NCBI RefSeq assembly: GCF_030823375.1
Contig: NZ_JAUSXB010000001.1
Coordinates: 3,348,001 to 3,412,000 of the forward strand
Source: Pseudarthrobacter siccitolerans
GTDB taxonomy: Bacteria; Actinomycetota; Actinomycetes; Actinomycetales; Micrococcaceae
DNA: 64,000 nucleotides
Direction of reading: 5' to 3'
The notes beneath the pieces were generated by a model, which worked only from the letters and a program-made list of their open reading frames with translations, did not search any database and was not told the origin of the DNA. Shown here in pieces: positions 8,744-18,074 of this stretch. The position numbers and the translations under genes were made by a program. Each line of letters begins with the position of its first letter. Positions within the stretch are counted from its first letter, which is position 1.

Positions 8744-11518
8744 ATGGCTGCCTACTATTCAGGAGAGGCGGGGCAGCAGCCCCGCCAACCGGGCGGGGAA
8801 AGCGGCCATGCCCTGGTGGTCCGCCTCAGCCATCTCGACCGCAGCATGCTTCCGCTGGTGGGCGGCAAGGCAGCCAATCTTGGTGAACTGATAACAGCGG
8901 GGCTGCCCGTGCCCGACGGGTTCTGCCTGACCACGGAGGCGTACAAGGAGGCCACCGCCACGGTCCATGACGGAGTCCTCCGGCAGCTCGGTGACCTTCA
9001 AAAAGCACTGCAGGGGAAAGCAAGCCAGGCCTCGGAACTTGCCGCGATGGCTGGCCGGGCACGTGAAGCAATCCGCGGCGCACCGGTGCCGCCCAACATC
9101 ACCGAGGCCGTGGAACAGGCCTACTTGGCGTTGGGGCAGGAGACCCCGGTAGCGGTCCGGTCCTCGGCTACGGCCGAGGACCTGCCCTTCGCCAGCTTCG
9201 CCGGCCAGCAGGACACCTACCTGAATATCATCGGAACCGATGCCGTCCTTGAGGCAGTCCGGAACTGCTGGGCGTCCCTCTGGACAGACCGGGCAGTGGC
9301 CTACCGCGCCGCCCTGGGGATCGCGCCCCGCGAAGTAGCCATCGCCGTCGTGATTCAACGGATGGTTGACGCCGCAGCAGCCGGGGTGATGTTCACCGCC
9401 AACCCACTGACGGGAAGGCGGCGGGAAGCCGTCATCGATGCCGCTCCGGGACTGGGTGAAGCCGTGGTCTCCGGGGCGGTCAATCCGGATCACTTCGTAG
9501 TGGACACGGCAACAAAGCGCGTCCTTGAGCGGAAGCTGGGCGATAAGCGCGTGGCCATTCGGACCAGGCCCGGCGGTGGAACGGAAACCCACAGCGTGCA
9601 GGGCGGGGCAGACGCCTCCAGCCTTAGCGACGGACAGGCGCTGGAGCTCGCAGCCCTGGGCTTGCAGGCCGAGCGGCACTTCGGAGCGCCGCAGGACACG
9701 GAGTGGGCCGTCGACACCACCGGTGCGCTATGGCTGACGCAGTCCCGGCCCATCACCACCCTGTACCCGGTCCCCGAAAGCCGTTCGGCCGCCGGTGGGG
9801 GAACCAGGGTGTACTTGTGCTTCAGCCTTGCCCAAGGGCTGACCCGTCCCCTCACTCCCATGGGGCTGGCGTCACTGCGGCTCATTGGCTCCTCCGTGGC
9901 CAGGGCCGCAGGGTTTGCAGTCCCTGATCCCCGCCGTGGTCCTTCACCGTATGCCGAGGCTGCCCAGCGCGCCTACGTCGACGTCACTACACCGGTCCGG
10001 AGTACCGCTGGCCGCCGCATCCTGCCGCGCGTGTTCGATGTGATGGAGGCCCGGTCCGCCACGGTGCTGCGCCAGGTTTTCGAGGACCCGCGGTTTTCGG
10101 TGACCCGGAGGACCCCGTTTGGACTCTTGCGCCATGTCCTGCCGGCCGCGGTACATGCACGGGTCCCGGAAACGGTGCTCCGCGGGCTTTTAATGCCCAA
10201 GGCGGCGCTCCGCCGTGTTGACCGTTTCACCCGCCAGTTCGCCGGCCACCTGGAACTGGACGCAGGAGCGGGTCCCCTGGAACGTCTGGACCACGCCGAG
10301 CAGCTGCTGGGAAGCCAGCTTTTTACGATCGTTCCGGCAATCCTGCCCCTGCCTGCGCTGGGATTCGCGGCGCTCTGGGCCGCCGGGAAGCTGCTGGGCG
10401 GCGCCGGCCGCGGGGAGGAACTGCAGAAGGTTCTCCGCGGCCTGCCGCAGAATGTGACCACCGAAATGGACCTCGAGCTCTGGCGCCTGGCTTCGGCCAT
10501 GAAGGACGACCGCGAAGCGCGCGAGGCCCTGAAGACGCGGGAACCGTCCCGGCTTGCGGCGGACTTCCGCGGCGGAAGCCTTCCCCCCGTACTGCACGCA
10601 GGCCTGGCCCGGTTCCTCGCCCGGTATGGTCACCGTGCCGTGGCCGAGATCGACGTGGGGATGCCGAGGTGGTCAGATGATCCCACATACATCCTCGGTG
10701 TCCTGGCCAACTACCTCCGCCTGACAGATCCGGACATGGCCCCGGACGCCCAGTTCAGCCGGGCAGCAGCGGAAGCGGAAGCAGCAGTGGATCGGCTTGC
10801 AGCCGAGGCACGCACGCGCGGCAGGTTGCGGGGCCTGCTTGTTCGCGCGGCCCTGGAACGTACCAGGTTGTTCGCCGGCTTGCGGGAACTGCCCAAGTAC
10901 CAGCTGGTCCTGGGACTTGCGGAAGTACGGAAGCAACTGGCCCTTGTGGGAGCCGGACTGGCGGCCGACGGCCGGCTCGACAGCGGGGAGGACGTCTTCT
11001 TCCTCGAATTTGATGAGCTCCGGCAGGCACTGAGCCGCAGCAACGCGGCTGGGACCGGCCAGCACCGCAACCTGCGCGAACTCGTGGGGGAGCGGCGCGC
11101 CGCATATTCCAGCGAATTGGGCAGGCGGCACATTCCCAGGGTCCTGCTCTCCGATGGCACCGAGCCCGAAGTGCTGTACGCCGCCCGCGCCGGAACGGCC
11201 GGCGGAGCGCTGAGCGGCAGCCCGGCCTCAGCCGGGTCCGTTACAGCTCCGGCCCGGGTCATCCTGGACCCCGTCGGGGCGCATCTTGAACCCGGGGAGA
11301 TCCTGGTGGCGCCCTCCACCGACCCCGGCTGGACCCCGCTGTTCCTGACCGCCGGGGGCCTGGTGATGGAGATGGGCGGACCCAACTCGCACGGTGCCGT
11401 GGTGGCCAGGGAGTATGGCATCCCAGCCGTAGTGGGAGTTCCCGAGGCCACAATCCGGCTCACCACCGGGCAGAAAATAACGGTCGACGGCGGTGCGGGA
11501 ACCGTGGTGCCCACGTAG
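8744..11518 (+). CDS. Rifampin-phosphotransferase-like / PEP-utilising dikinase-like enzyme
   Basis: 924 aa. The N-terminal ATP-grasp domain (about 25-345) has GGKAANLGELITAGLPVPDG, AVRSSATAEDLPFASFAG and MFTANPLTG, as in PEP synthase. The middle (about 350-800) matches neither the PEP/pyruvate-binding barrel nor a short linker. The phosphohistidine swivelling domain is at the extreme C-terminus: GGPNSHGAVVAREYGIP with catalytic His883. This ATP-grasp, large middle, His-domain order is that of rifampin phosphotransferase (about 860 aa), whereas PEP synthase has the His domain in the middle and an extra C-terminal barrel. Expected chemistry: ATP-driven transfer of the beta-phosphate via His883 to an unidentified acceptor. 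Probably co-transcribed with the Usp gene. Confidence 0.82.
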   Translation: MAAYYSGEAGQQPRQPGGESGHALVVRLSHLDRSMLPLVGGKAANLGELITAGLPVPDGFCLTTEAYKEATATVHDGVLRQLGDLQKALQGKASQASELAAMAGRAREAIRGAPVPPNITEAVEQAYLALGQETPVAVRSSATAEDLPFASFAGQQDTYLNIIGTDAVLEAVRNCWASLWTDRAVAYRAALGIAPREVAIAVVIQRMVDAAAAGVMFTANPLTGRRREAVIDAAPGLGEAVVSGAVNPDHFVVDTATKRVLERKLGDKRVAIRTRPGGGTETHSVQGGADASSLSDGQALELAALGLQAERHFGAPQDTEWAVDTTGALWLTQSRPITTLYPVPESRSAAGGGTRVYLCFSLAQGLTRPLTPMGLASLRLIGSSVARAAGFAVPDPRRGPSPYAEAAQRAYVDVTTPVRSTAGRRILPRVFDVMEARSATVLRQVFEDPRFSVTRRTPFGLLRHVLPAAVHARVPETVLRGLLMPKAALRRVDRFTRQFAGHLELDAGAGPLERLDHAEQLLGSQLFTIVPAILPLPALGFAALWAAGKLLGGAGRGEELQKVLRGLPQNVTTEMDLELWRLASAMKDDREAREALKTREPSRLAADFRGGSLPPVLHAGLARFLARYGHRAVAEIDVGMPRWSDDPTYILGVLANYLRLTDPDMAPDAQFSRAAAEAEAAVDRLAAEARTRGRLRGLLVRAALERTRLFAGLRELPKYQLVLGLAEVRKQLALVGAGLAADGRLDSGEDVFFLEFDELRQALSRSNAAGTGQHRNLRELVGERRAAYSSELGRRHIPRVLLSDGTEPEVLYAARAGTAGGALSGSPASAGSVTAPARVILDPVGAHLEPGEILVAPSTDPGWTPLFLTAGGLVMEMGGPNSHGAVVAREYGIPAVVGVPEATIRLTTGQKITVDGGAGTVVPT

Positions 11519-11604
11519 ACCTTGGGGACGGCCCGGGCGGGTGTAGGGAGCGATCCTGAGGCGTACCCTTGGACTATGGGCTCCAAGGACGGAGACGACC
11601 GGCA

Positions 11605-12921
11605 ATGAACCAGACCATCAACCACCGGACAAACCACGGGACCAGCCACCGGCTCAGGGACCGCGGCGTGAAGCGCGTCATGGGCCGCCCTTGGTTGCGC
11701 TGGGTCCCCGCGGTGGCCGTACCATCAATGATCGCCGCCGGGCTGCTGGCGGGAACCATACCCGCACGGGCCGGCGATCCCCTGCCCGCCAAAACCCCGG
11801 CAGAAGTCATTGCCCTGCTCGCTGCGCATAAGCCGCACACGTTTTCAGGCACCCTCGAACAGACCTCGGAGCTGGGGCTGCCGGAGCTGCCGGCAACACC
11901 CCCCACGTCCGGTCCCGCATCAGCCGACGCCGTGGCGTCACTCATGGAGTTCCTTAGCGGCGGGCACACGGCGCGGGTATTTGTGGACGGCATAACCAAG
12001 GCCCGGATCCAAGTGGTGGACCGGCTCGCGGAACGGGACATCATCCGCCACGGCAACGACGTCTGGTTCTACTCGTCCAAGGACAACTCAACCGCGCACC
12101 TGACCCTGCCGGACCACGCGCGTGACCTGCCGTTGACGGACCCGTCCCAGACCGACCCGTCCCAGACCGACCCTTCCCAAACCGACCCGGCCAGGCCGGC
12201 CCCGGACGCGAACGGAACTCCCCCTGCCGACGGGCCCCGGACCGACATGCGGGTTCCGCACACGCCGGAGGAGCTGGCGGAGAAGTTCCTGGCGGCAGCG
12301 GACAGCAGCACTGCCGTGACTGTGGGTGCTGACGTTGAAACAGCCGGCCGCCGTGCCTACAACCTGCTGCTTGAACCCCGTACTGACGGCACATTGGTGG
12401 ACAAAGTAGCCGTTGCCGTCGACGCGGAGAACGGCATGCCGCTCTCCGTGAAGGTCACTGCACGCGGCGCTGCCGAGCCGGCCTTCAGTGCCGGATTCAC
12501 CAGCCTTTCACTGGAAGCGCCGGACGCGGCCCTATTCAACTTCACCCCGCCAACCGGCAGCACCGTGAAGGAACTGCAGTTCCACCACCGCGCTGGCACT
12601 CCCGGTTCAGCATCTCCCGAATCCCCGGGAACGTATATAACTCCGGACCTCCTGGCAAAGAGCGCCCAGGACAAGGCCGGGCGCCACCTGTCCGGCTCCG
12701 GCTGGGAAACGGTAGTGGAAGTCCCGGCGGAAAGCGGCGCCGGCTCGAACCTCAGTGCTCTGCTCACCCGCAGTCCGCTGCTGGCCCAGGCCGCTGTCGC
12801 CGTTCCTGGCGGCCGCCTCATTTCCACCGCACTGTTCAATGTCCTGCTCACCGACGACGGCCGGATCTTCGCGGGCATGGTTCCGCCGGAGAGGCTGCAA
12901 GCCGCATCCGCGGCTCCGTGA
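11605..12921 (+). CDS. Exported LolA-like / DUF2092-like lipid- or envelope-associated protein
   Basis: 438 aa from ATG 11605, which has GGAG about ten bases upstream; the frame is open slightly further. A hydrophobic segment (VPAVAVPSMIAAGLLAGTIPARAG, here residues about 34-57) looks like a signal peptide preceded by an unusually long basic stretch. The body resembles LolA/outer-membrane-lipoprotein-sorting domains (FSGTLEQTSELGLPELP, VWFYSSKDNS, YNLLLEP). Residues encoded at 12139-12192 are repeats of DPSQT. It overlaps the ABC ATPase start by GTGA, so it likely works with that transporter, possibly as its extracytoplasmic partner. The exact function is unknown. Confidence 0.72.
   Translation: MNQTINHRTNHGTSHRLRDRGVKRVMGRPWLRWVPAVAVPSMIAAGLLAGTIPARAGDPLPAKTPAEVIALLAAHKPHTFSGTLEQTSELGLPELPATPPTSGPASADAVASLMEFLSGGHTARVFVDGITKARIQVVDRLAERDIIRHGNDVWFYSSKDNSTAHLTLPDHARDLPLTDPSQTDPSQTDPSQTDPARPAPDANGTPPADGPRTDMRVPHTPEELAEKFLAAADSSTAVTVGADVETAGRRAYNLLLEPRTDGTLVDKVAVAVDAENGMPLSVKVTARGAAEPAFSAGFTSLSLEAPDAALFNFTPPTGSTVKELQFHHRAGTPGSASPESPGTYITPDLLAKSAQDKAGRHLSGSGWETVVEVPAESGAGSNLSALLTRSPLLAQAAVAVPGGRLISTALFNVLLTDDGRIFAGMVPPERLQAASAAP
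12139..12192 (+). repeat. 15-bp tandem repeat, about 3.5 in-frame copies
   Basis: The unit GACCCGTCCCAGACC occurs at 12139, 12154 and 12169 (last with two substitutions) and partially at 12184. It encodes DPSQT repeats inside the LolA-like protein. Copy number can change without breaking the frame. Confidence 0.9.
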
Positions 12922-13979
12922 CCGGGGCCGCGAGGGGCCCCTCCTGGACGTACGGGCTGACCATCGAGACGCAGGGGCTGACCAAGCGGTTCGGGCAGCA
13001 GCTGGCCGTGGACAGCCTTGACCTCGCGGTGCCCCAAGGAGCCGTCTTTGGCTTCCTGGGCCCCAACGGCTCGGGCAAGACCACCACCATCAGGATGCTG
13101 CTGGGCCTGGCCGCGGCCTCCGCAGGAACTGTCAGGCTGCTCGGAATGGAAATGCCGGGCCGGTTCCAGGAAGTCCTTCCGCATGTGGGGGCGCTGGTGG
13201 AGGGCCCGGCCTTCTATCCGTTCCTCTCTGGAACCGCGAACCTCCACCGCCTCGACGCCGCCACCCGGCATGCGGCGCCCGCCACCCGTTCGTCACGGGT
13301 GAACCAGGCCCTAGAAAGGGTGGGGCTCGGGCACGCCGCAGGCAAACGGGTCCACGCGTACTCCCTGGGCATGAAGCAGCGGCTGGGTATCGCTAACGCC
13401 CTGCTCTCGCCCCGCGAACTGCTGGTCCTCGACGAGCCCACCAACGGACTGGACCCGCAAGGCACCCGGGAAGTCCGGAACCTGGTCCGGTCCCTCGCGG
13501 CAGACGGAACCACCGTTTTTGTGTCCAGCCATCTGCTGGCCGAAGTGGAACAGATCTGCACCCATGCGGCCGTGATGAGTGCGGGCCGGCTGGTGGCCCA
13601 GGGGCCGCTGCAGGAACTGCGTCGGAGCGGAAGTACCCGCATCCGCCTCCTGACGCCTGACGCCGTGGCAGCGATGGCAGTACTCGCCCGGCTGGGGCTG
13701 GTGCCGGAGGAAGCAGCAGCGCAGCCGGACGGCCAGATGGTCACGGCGGCACTGGATATAGCCCATGGAAACACAGCCTCTGGAAGCACCGAGGCTGGAA
13801 ACACGGCCCCTGGAAACACGGCCCCTGGAAGCACGGCCCATCGAAGCATCGCCCCTGAGGATATTGTGGCGGGCCTCGTGCAGGCTGGTGTCCGGGTCAG
13901 GGGATTCGCCGTGGAACGGGAAAGCCTTGAGGACAGGTTCGTTGCCTTGACGGGGGAGGGGTTCGACGTTGCCCAGTAG
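12918..13979 (+). CDS. ABC transporter ATP-binding protein (ABC-2 / drug-exporter type)
   Basis: 353 aa, start GTG 12918 overlapping the previous gene by GTGA. Walker A GPNGSGKTTT near residue 50, signature motif YSLGMKQR (the LSGGQ position), Walker B LLVLDEPTNGLDP and the H-loop SSHLLAEVEQ are all intact. The C-terminal domain carries a run of pentapeptide repeats (GNTAP/GSTAH type, coded at 13767-13856) not expected in this family. With the following permease it forms an ABC-2 exporter of the bacitracin/lantibiotic-immunity kind; the substrate is unknown. Confidence 0.92.
   Translation: MTGAARGPSWTYGLTIETQGLTKRFGQQLAVDSLDLAVPQGAVFGFLGPNGSGKTTTIRMLLGLAAASAGTVRLLGMEMPGRFQEVLPHVGALVEGPAFYPFLSGTANLHRLDAATRHAAPATRSSRVNQALERVGLGHAAGKRVHAYSLGMKQRLGIANALLSPRELLVLDEPTNGLDPQGTREVRNLVRSLAADGTTVFVSSHLLAEVEQICTHAAVMSAGRLVAQGPLQELRRSGSTRIRLLTPDAVAAMAVLARLGLVPEEAAAQPDGQMVTAALDIAHGNTASGSTEAGNTAPGNTAPGSTAHRSIAPEDIVAGLVQAGVRVRGFAVERESLEDRFVALTGEGFDVAQ
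13767..13856 (+). repeat. 15-bp tandem repeat, six in-frame copies inside the ABC ATPase
   Basis: Six consecutive 15-bp units beginning GGAAACACGGCCCCT (two identical copies at 13797 and 13812, four diverged) encode GNTAS, GSTEA, GNTAP, GNTAP, GSTAH and RSIAP. They sit between the last conserved part of the ATPase and its C-terminal domain. Confidence 0.92.
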
Positions 13980-14853
13980 CGCACATTCACAGAGCACCCG
14001 ACTAACCCGCGCGCCGGCGATGTCCGCACGGCAGCGCGGAGCGGGCCTTTCCCTCCTGCGCTCGGAACTCCGGCTGCTGATGGTGCGCCGCCGCACCTGG
14101 GCGCTGCTGCTGGCGCTCGCCGCCATCCCGGTGCTGATTGCCGTGGCCGTAAGGATCTCGTCGGCGGTTCCGGCCGGGCGCGGGCCGGCATTCCTGGACC
14201 GCATCACCCAGAACGGCCTGTTCGTCGCCTTTACCGCCATGCTGGTGTCCGTTCCCTTGTTCCTGCCGCTCACGGTGGGCGTGGTGGCAGGGGACACCAT
14301 CGCTGGTGAAGCCAACCTCGGAACGCTCAGATACCTGCTGGTTGCCCCGACAGGCCGGGTACGGCTGCTCCTGGTGAAGTACGCGGCAGCGCTGGCATTC
14401 TGCCTGGCCGCGCCTTTCACGGTTGGACTGGCCGGCGCCGCAATCGGGGCGGCACTTTTCCCGGTCGGCCCGGTGACGCTGCTGTCCGGGGACCTGATCG
14501 AGCCTCCGGAGGCTGCGCTGCGCATCCTGCTGATCGCCGCGTACCTGGCTGTTTCCCTGGCCGGACTTTCCGCGGTGGGGCTGTTCCTGTCCACGCTCAC
14601 GGTGGTCCCCGTGGGGGCCATGGCTGCCACTGTGGTGGTTTCCGTGGTGTCCCAGGTCCTTGACCAGTTGCCGCAGCTGGAGTGGCTGCATCCGTGGCTC
14701 TTCAGCCACTACTGGCTGGGCTTTGGTGACCTGCTCCGCCAGCCCGTGCTCTGGGACTCCTTTGTGGACAACGCCTGGCTCCAGGCGGGCTATGTTGCCG
14801 TCTTCGGTGCGCTCGCCTACGGACGGTTTGTCACCAAGGACATCTTGAGCTGA
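13969..14853 (+). CDS. ABC-2 type permease
   Basis: Up to 294 aa. Two starts are possible: TTG 13969, preceded by a GGGAGGGG site and overlapping the ATPase gene, or ATG 14020. The protein has about six membrane helices (for example TWALLLALAAIPVLIAVAV, FVAFTAMLVSVPLFLPLTVG, LRILLIAAYLAVSLAGL) and an ABC-2 core with GDTIAGEANLGTLRYLLVAP, the stretch contacting the ATPase. It is the membrane half of the exporter coded by the preceding gene. Confidence 0.88.
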   Translation: MPSSAHSQSTRLTRAPAMSARQRGAGLSLLRSELRLLMVRRRTWALLLALAAIPVLIAVAVRISSAVPAGRGPAFLDRITQNGLFVAFTAMLVSVPLFLPLTVGVVAGDTIAGEANLGTLRYLLVAPTGRVRLLLVKYAAALAFCLAAPFTVGLAGAAIGAALFPVGPVTLLSGDLIEPPEAALRILLIAAYLAVSLAGLSAVGLFLSTLTVVPVGAMAATVVVSVVSQVLDQLPQLEWLHPWLFSHYWLGFGDLLRQPVLWDSFVDNAWLQAGYVAVFGALAYGRFVTKDILS

Positions 14854-14910
14854 TGTCCACCCGATTTGAGGCAGAGCCTCATTGGGGAGAGGGTGCTATG
14901 GCAGGCAGGG

Positions 14911-16398
14911 TCAGTAGCGGGCAGCGTATGAATAGAGCTCCATGCCTGCCATGGCGCTCAGCGGGGTCACTGCGATACCCTCCTGCGGGTTGAGCGCCTG
15001 CACCACCTGGCCGTTGCCGAGGTAAATGGCAACGTGGTAGAAGTTCGACGGCGATCCCCACACCAGCAGGTCACCCCGCCGTGCCTGTGAGATGGGAACG
15101 TGGACCGGAGCGGCAGCGTACTGCTGGGCGGCGGTGCGCGGAAGGTACTTTCCCGCCGCTGCGAAGGCTGTCTGTACCAGCCCGGAACAGTCGAATCCGT
15201 AGGGCCCGGCACCTCCGTATTGGTAGTAGTAAGGAGCGCCCACCTTGCTGAGGGCCACCGAGATGGCGGCCTCGTAGGTCCCGCTCCCGGTCGAGGGGGC
15301 AGGAGCAGGCGTCGGAGCCGGCGCCGGAGCGGGTGCCGGTGCCGGCGCGGGGGCTGGCGCCGCAGGTGCAGGTGCAGGAGCAGGTGCCGGCGCGGGGGCG
15401 GGTGCAGGTGCCGGGGCGGGTGCAGGTGCCGGCGCGGGGGCGGGTGCAGGTGCCGGCGCGGGTCCAGCGGGGGCCGGGGCCGGAAGGGGTGCAGGTGGGG
15501 CCTGTGCGGGAGCAGCAGCGGCCGGCGCTGGAGCGGCAGGAAGATCACCCGGGGCAGCTGCCTGTTCCCGGGAAGCGCGCTCCGCTGCGGCTGCGAAGGC
15601 GGCCGCCAGCCGGGCTTCCTCGCGTTGCCGGTCCAGCGCATCCACGCGCGCGGATTCGAGTGCCACCGTGGTGTTCCGGAGCTCGGCCAACTGGTCCACC
15701 AGGAGGCTGCGCTGAGCCTTGGCGTCCGCCACGACTTTGGCCTGGGCAGCCTTGGCCTCCTCCGCCCGGGTCTTGCGGGCTTCGGCCGTGCGTGCCGCGT
15801 CGTCGGCCGCCCTGGTGGCGTCCTTTGCAGCTGCGGTCAGCGACGTTGATGCCTGGGCGGCGGCATCGGCGGCCTCAAAGGTGCGGCTCCGGCTGGCAGA
15901 AATCGCCTGGAGGGTGGCGGCCTGCTGCAGGGTTTCACCGTCGCCGCTTACGAAGGTGCCCAGGGAGGGGTTCAGCCCGCCGTTGCGGTAGAGGTCGCTG
16001 GCAAGCTGTCCCACCTGTTTCCGGGTTTTGTCCTGCTGCTCCCGGGCAGTTGCAGCCTTCGCCGACGCAACTGCCACGGCGGATGAACGCTGCTCCAGCT
16101 CCACCAATGCCTCGCTGTAGGCGTTGTTGGCTTGCATTGCTGCAGCGAATGCCGTCTGCTGGGCGCTTGCGGCGGCGTCCAAAATCCGCTCGATTTTAGC
16201 CACCTGGTCCGCTGTGGCTGCCTCGCTGGCTTTCGCTGCGGCGATGTCCTCCGGTGAAGGTACTTCGGGAGCGGCAGGAACGGCAATGTGCGGTGCGAGC
16301 GGTGCGGCATCAGCACCTGCCGGAGTTGCCAGCGCTGCACTCAGAACGACGGCGGCAGCCAGCACGGCAGCCTTGCGCCCGGATCCAGTCAAAACCAT
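14911..16398 (-). CDS. Secreted NlpC/P60 peptidoglycan endopeptidase with coiled coil and PA-repeat linker
   Basis: 495 aa. A signal peptide (AAVLAAAVVLSAALATPAGADA) is followed by an Ala-rich coiled-coil region (about 45-290), a long alternating Pro-Ala linker (about 300-370) and a C-terminal NlpC/P60 domain (about 375-495). Catalytic Cys404 is in YGFDCSGLVQ and His455 in YHVAIYLG. The layout matches RipA/cwlO-type DL-endopeptidases that cleave stem peptides during growth and division. The linker repeats are coded at roughly 15300-15480 and may vary in length. The leader of about 160 bases is sequence-rich in hairpins. Confidence 0.92.
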   Translation of the reverse strand: MVLTGSGRKAAVLAAAVVLSAALATPAGADAAPLAPHIAVPAAPEVPSPEDIAAAKASEAATADQVAKIERILDAAASAQQTAFAAAMQANNAYSEALVELEQRSSAVAVASAKAATAREQQDKTRKQVGQLASDLYRNGGLNPSLGTFVSGDGETLQQAATLQAISASRSRTFEAADAAAQASTSLTAAAKDATRAADDAARTAEARKTRAEEAKAAQAKVVADAKAQRSLLVDQLAELRNTTVALESARVDALDRQREEARLAAAFAAAAERASREQAAAPGDLPAAPAPAAAAPAQAPPAPLPAPAPAGPAPAPAPAPAPAPAPAPAPAPAPAPAPAPAPAPAAPAPAPAPAPAPAPAPTPAPAPSTGSGTYEAAISVALSKVGAPYYYQYGGAGPYGFDCSGLVQTAFAAAGKYLPRTAAQQYAAAPVHVPISQARRGDLLVWGSPSNFYHVAIYLGNGQVVQALNPQEGIAVTPLSAMAGMELYSYAARY

Positions 16399-16669
16399 CG
16401 GCGGAAACCTCGAAACGGTAGGGCCGGGAGGTCCTGACCGCGGCAGGGCGATGCCCCTGGCCTGCTCCCCAGCAGTCCGAGGCTACGCGACTCTGCTGCA
16501 CTTTGGCAACAACAGTCACGTCAGTAACAGTAACCACAAGACATTGTCGGAGTTGGATGCCGAGCGGCGTGTCGCAAGATGGGTGCCCCTGGATCTGGAA
16601 AAGGCGCTTGCTGAAAGGCTCCAATCCTGCCCGGATCCAAGGAATCCGGGAATGATAGGAACGGCCCGG

Positions 16670-17590
16670 TCAGGCGTGCTGGTGCGCTTCGTGTTCGGAG
16701 TGGGTGGCCGGTTCCAGCTGGAAGGTGCAGTGGTCAGTATCAAAGTGGGAGCCCAGGCAGGTGACCAGTTTGTCCAGCAACTGGTCCGCGCCCCGTGCGG
16801 TCAGCACGCCGTCCTCCACCACCACATGTGCTGAAAAGACCGGGACGCCGGACGTGATGGTCCAGATGTGGATATCGTGCACGTCCGAGACGCCCTCGAC
16901 GGACAGGATGTGTTCCCGGATCATCTGCACTTCCACGCCCTTGGGGCTGGCTTCCAGCAGTACATCCACAACATCACGCAGCAGGCTCCAGGCTCGGGGC
17001 AGTATCAGCAGGGCGATCAGCACCGAGGCAATCGTATCCGCGGCCTGGAACCCGGTGACCATGATGACCACGGCAGCGGCAATAACGGCGAAGGAGCCCA
17101 GCAAGTCGCCCAGAACTTCAAGGTAGGCGCCGCGGACATTGAGGCTCTCTTTGTGCCCGCCCCGGAGGATCAGCAGTGACACCAGGTTCGCGGCGGCACC
17201 CAGGATGGCGGCGTACAGCATGATGTCCGTCTGGACCTCGGGCGCCGCCCCGATCCGGCGGATGGCTTCGCTAAAAATGACCACTGAGATCACGATCAGG
17301 ATCAAGGCGTTGGCCAGCGCGGCGAGCACTTCGGCGCGCTGGTACCCGTAGGTCCGCTGGTCGCTTGCCGGTTGGCCGGCAATCCAGGCGGCCAACAGCG
17401 CAATGGTCACCCCGGCCGCATCCGAGAGCATGTGCCCGGCATCAGCGAGCAGGGACAGCGATCCCGAGAGGGCGGCACCCGCCACCTGGACCAGGACCAC
17501 GGCCAGTGTGATGGCCAGGACGGCCACCAGCCTGTTGCGGTGCCGGCCCGTTGCGGTAACCCCATGGGTGTGGCTGTGGTTGTGTCCCAT
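16670..17590 (-). CDS. Cation diffusion facilitator (CzcD/ZitB-like) zinc exporter
   Basis: 306 aa from the ATG at 17590 (MGHNHSHTHG); a start further upstream would run into the preceding zincin gene. His-rich N-terminus and His-rich C-terminus (HSEHEAHQHA) flank six membrane helices. DAGHMLSDA carries the HxxxD metal site of helix II and LEVLGDLLGS the partner site of helix V; HDIHIWTI marks the cytoplasmic domain. It exports Zn2+ or related divalent metals by proton antiport. The start lies ten bases after the upstream gene, so the two are probably co-transcribed. Confidence 0.92.
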   Translation of the reverse strand: MGHNHSHTHGVTATGRHRNRLVAVLAITLAVVLVQVAGAALSGSLSLLADAGHMLSDAAGVTIALLAAWIAGQPASDQRTYGYQRAEVLAALANALILIVISVVIFSEAIRRIGAAPEVQTDIMLYAAILGAAANLVSLLILRGGHKESLNVRGAYLEVLGDLLGSFAVIAAAVVIMVTGFQAADTIASVLIALLILPRAWSLLRDVVDVLLEASPKGVEVQMIREHILSVEGVSDVHDIHIWTITSGVPVFSAHVVVEDGVLTARGADQLLDKLVTCLGSHFDTDHCTFQLEPATHSEHEAHQHA

Positions 17591-17600
17591 GCCTACAAGG

Positions 17601-18065
17601 CTAGTCCCAGCCGAGCTCGTGCAGCCGCTCATCGTCTATCCCGAAGTGGTGGGCAATTTCGTGGACCACAGTGACCGCCACCTCGTGGATAACGTCCTCG
17701 CGCGACCCGCAGATTTCCAGGATGGGTTCACGGAATATGGTGATGCGGTCCGGCAGCGAGCCGGCGTCCCACCACGAGTCCCGTTCCGTCAGCGGCACCC
17801 CCTCATAGAGTCCCAGCAGGACCGTGTCCGGGTCCTCCCCGGGCCGGGGCGCATAGTCGTCGTCAATGAACACCGCCACGTTGTCCATGGCCTGGGCCAG
17901 CTTTTCGGGGATGCTGTCCAGCGCGTCCTGGACAGCAGTCTCAAACTCATCCGCGGACATCCTGAACGCCTGGGACGGGGCGAAGTGGACGGGCCCGGTG
18001 GCATGCAGGGGCTCGCTGGGGCCTTCGGGAATAGTGGGCAGGCCCGGCGGCAGGCTGGCTGGCAT
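17601..18065 (-). CDS. Zincin-like metallopeptidase family protein
   Basis: 154 aa. The C-terminus holds HEIAHHFGIDDERLHELG, an HExxH zinc site followed by the conserved D/H residues of the small actinobacterial zincin family (Pfam Zincin_1). Mid-protein residues DSWWDAGSLPDRITIFREPI also fit that family. No signal peptide, so it is probably cytoplasmic. Its substrate is unknown. It is followed closely by the CDF gene. Confidence 0.85.
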   Translation of the reverse strand: MPASLPPGLPTIPEGPSEPLHATGPVHFAPSQAFRMSADEFETAVQDALDSIPEKLAQAMDNVAVFIDDDYAPRPGEDPDTVLLGLYEGVPLTERDSWWDAGSLPDRITIFREPILEICGSREDVIHEVAVTVVHEIAHHFGIDDERLHELGWD

Positions 18066-18074
18066 ACTCCGACT

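Noticed and set aside
16399-16560. Possible c-di-AMP (ydaO) riboswitch before the NlpC/P60 gene
   Set aside because: Such elements often precede cell-wall hydrolase genes in actinobacteria, and the leader is hairpin-rich, but the conserved GGGGTGAATC and CCCGnCAGCTAACC blocks are absent on the minus strand.
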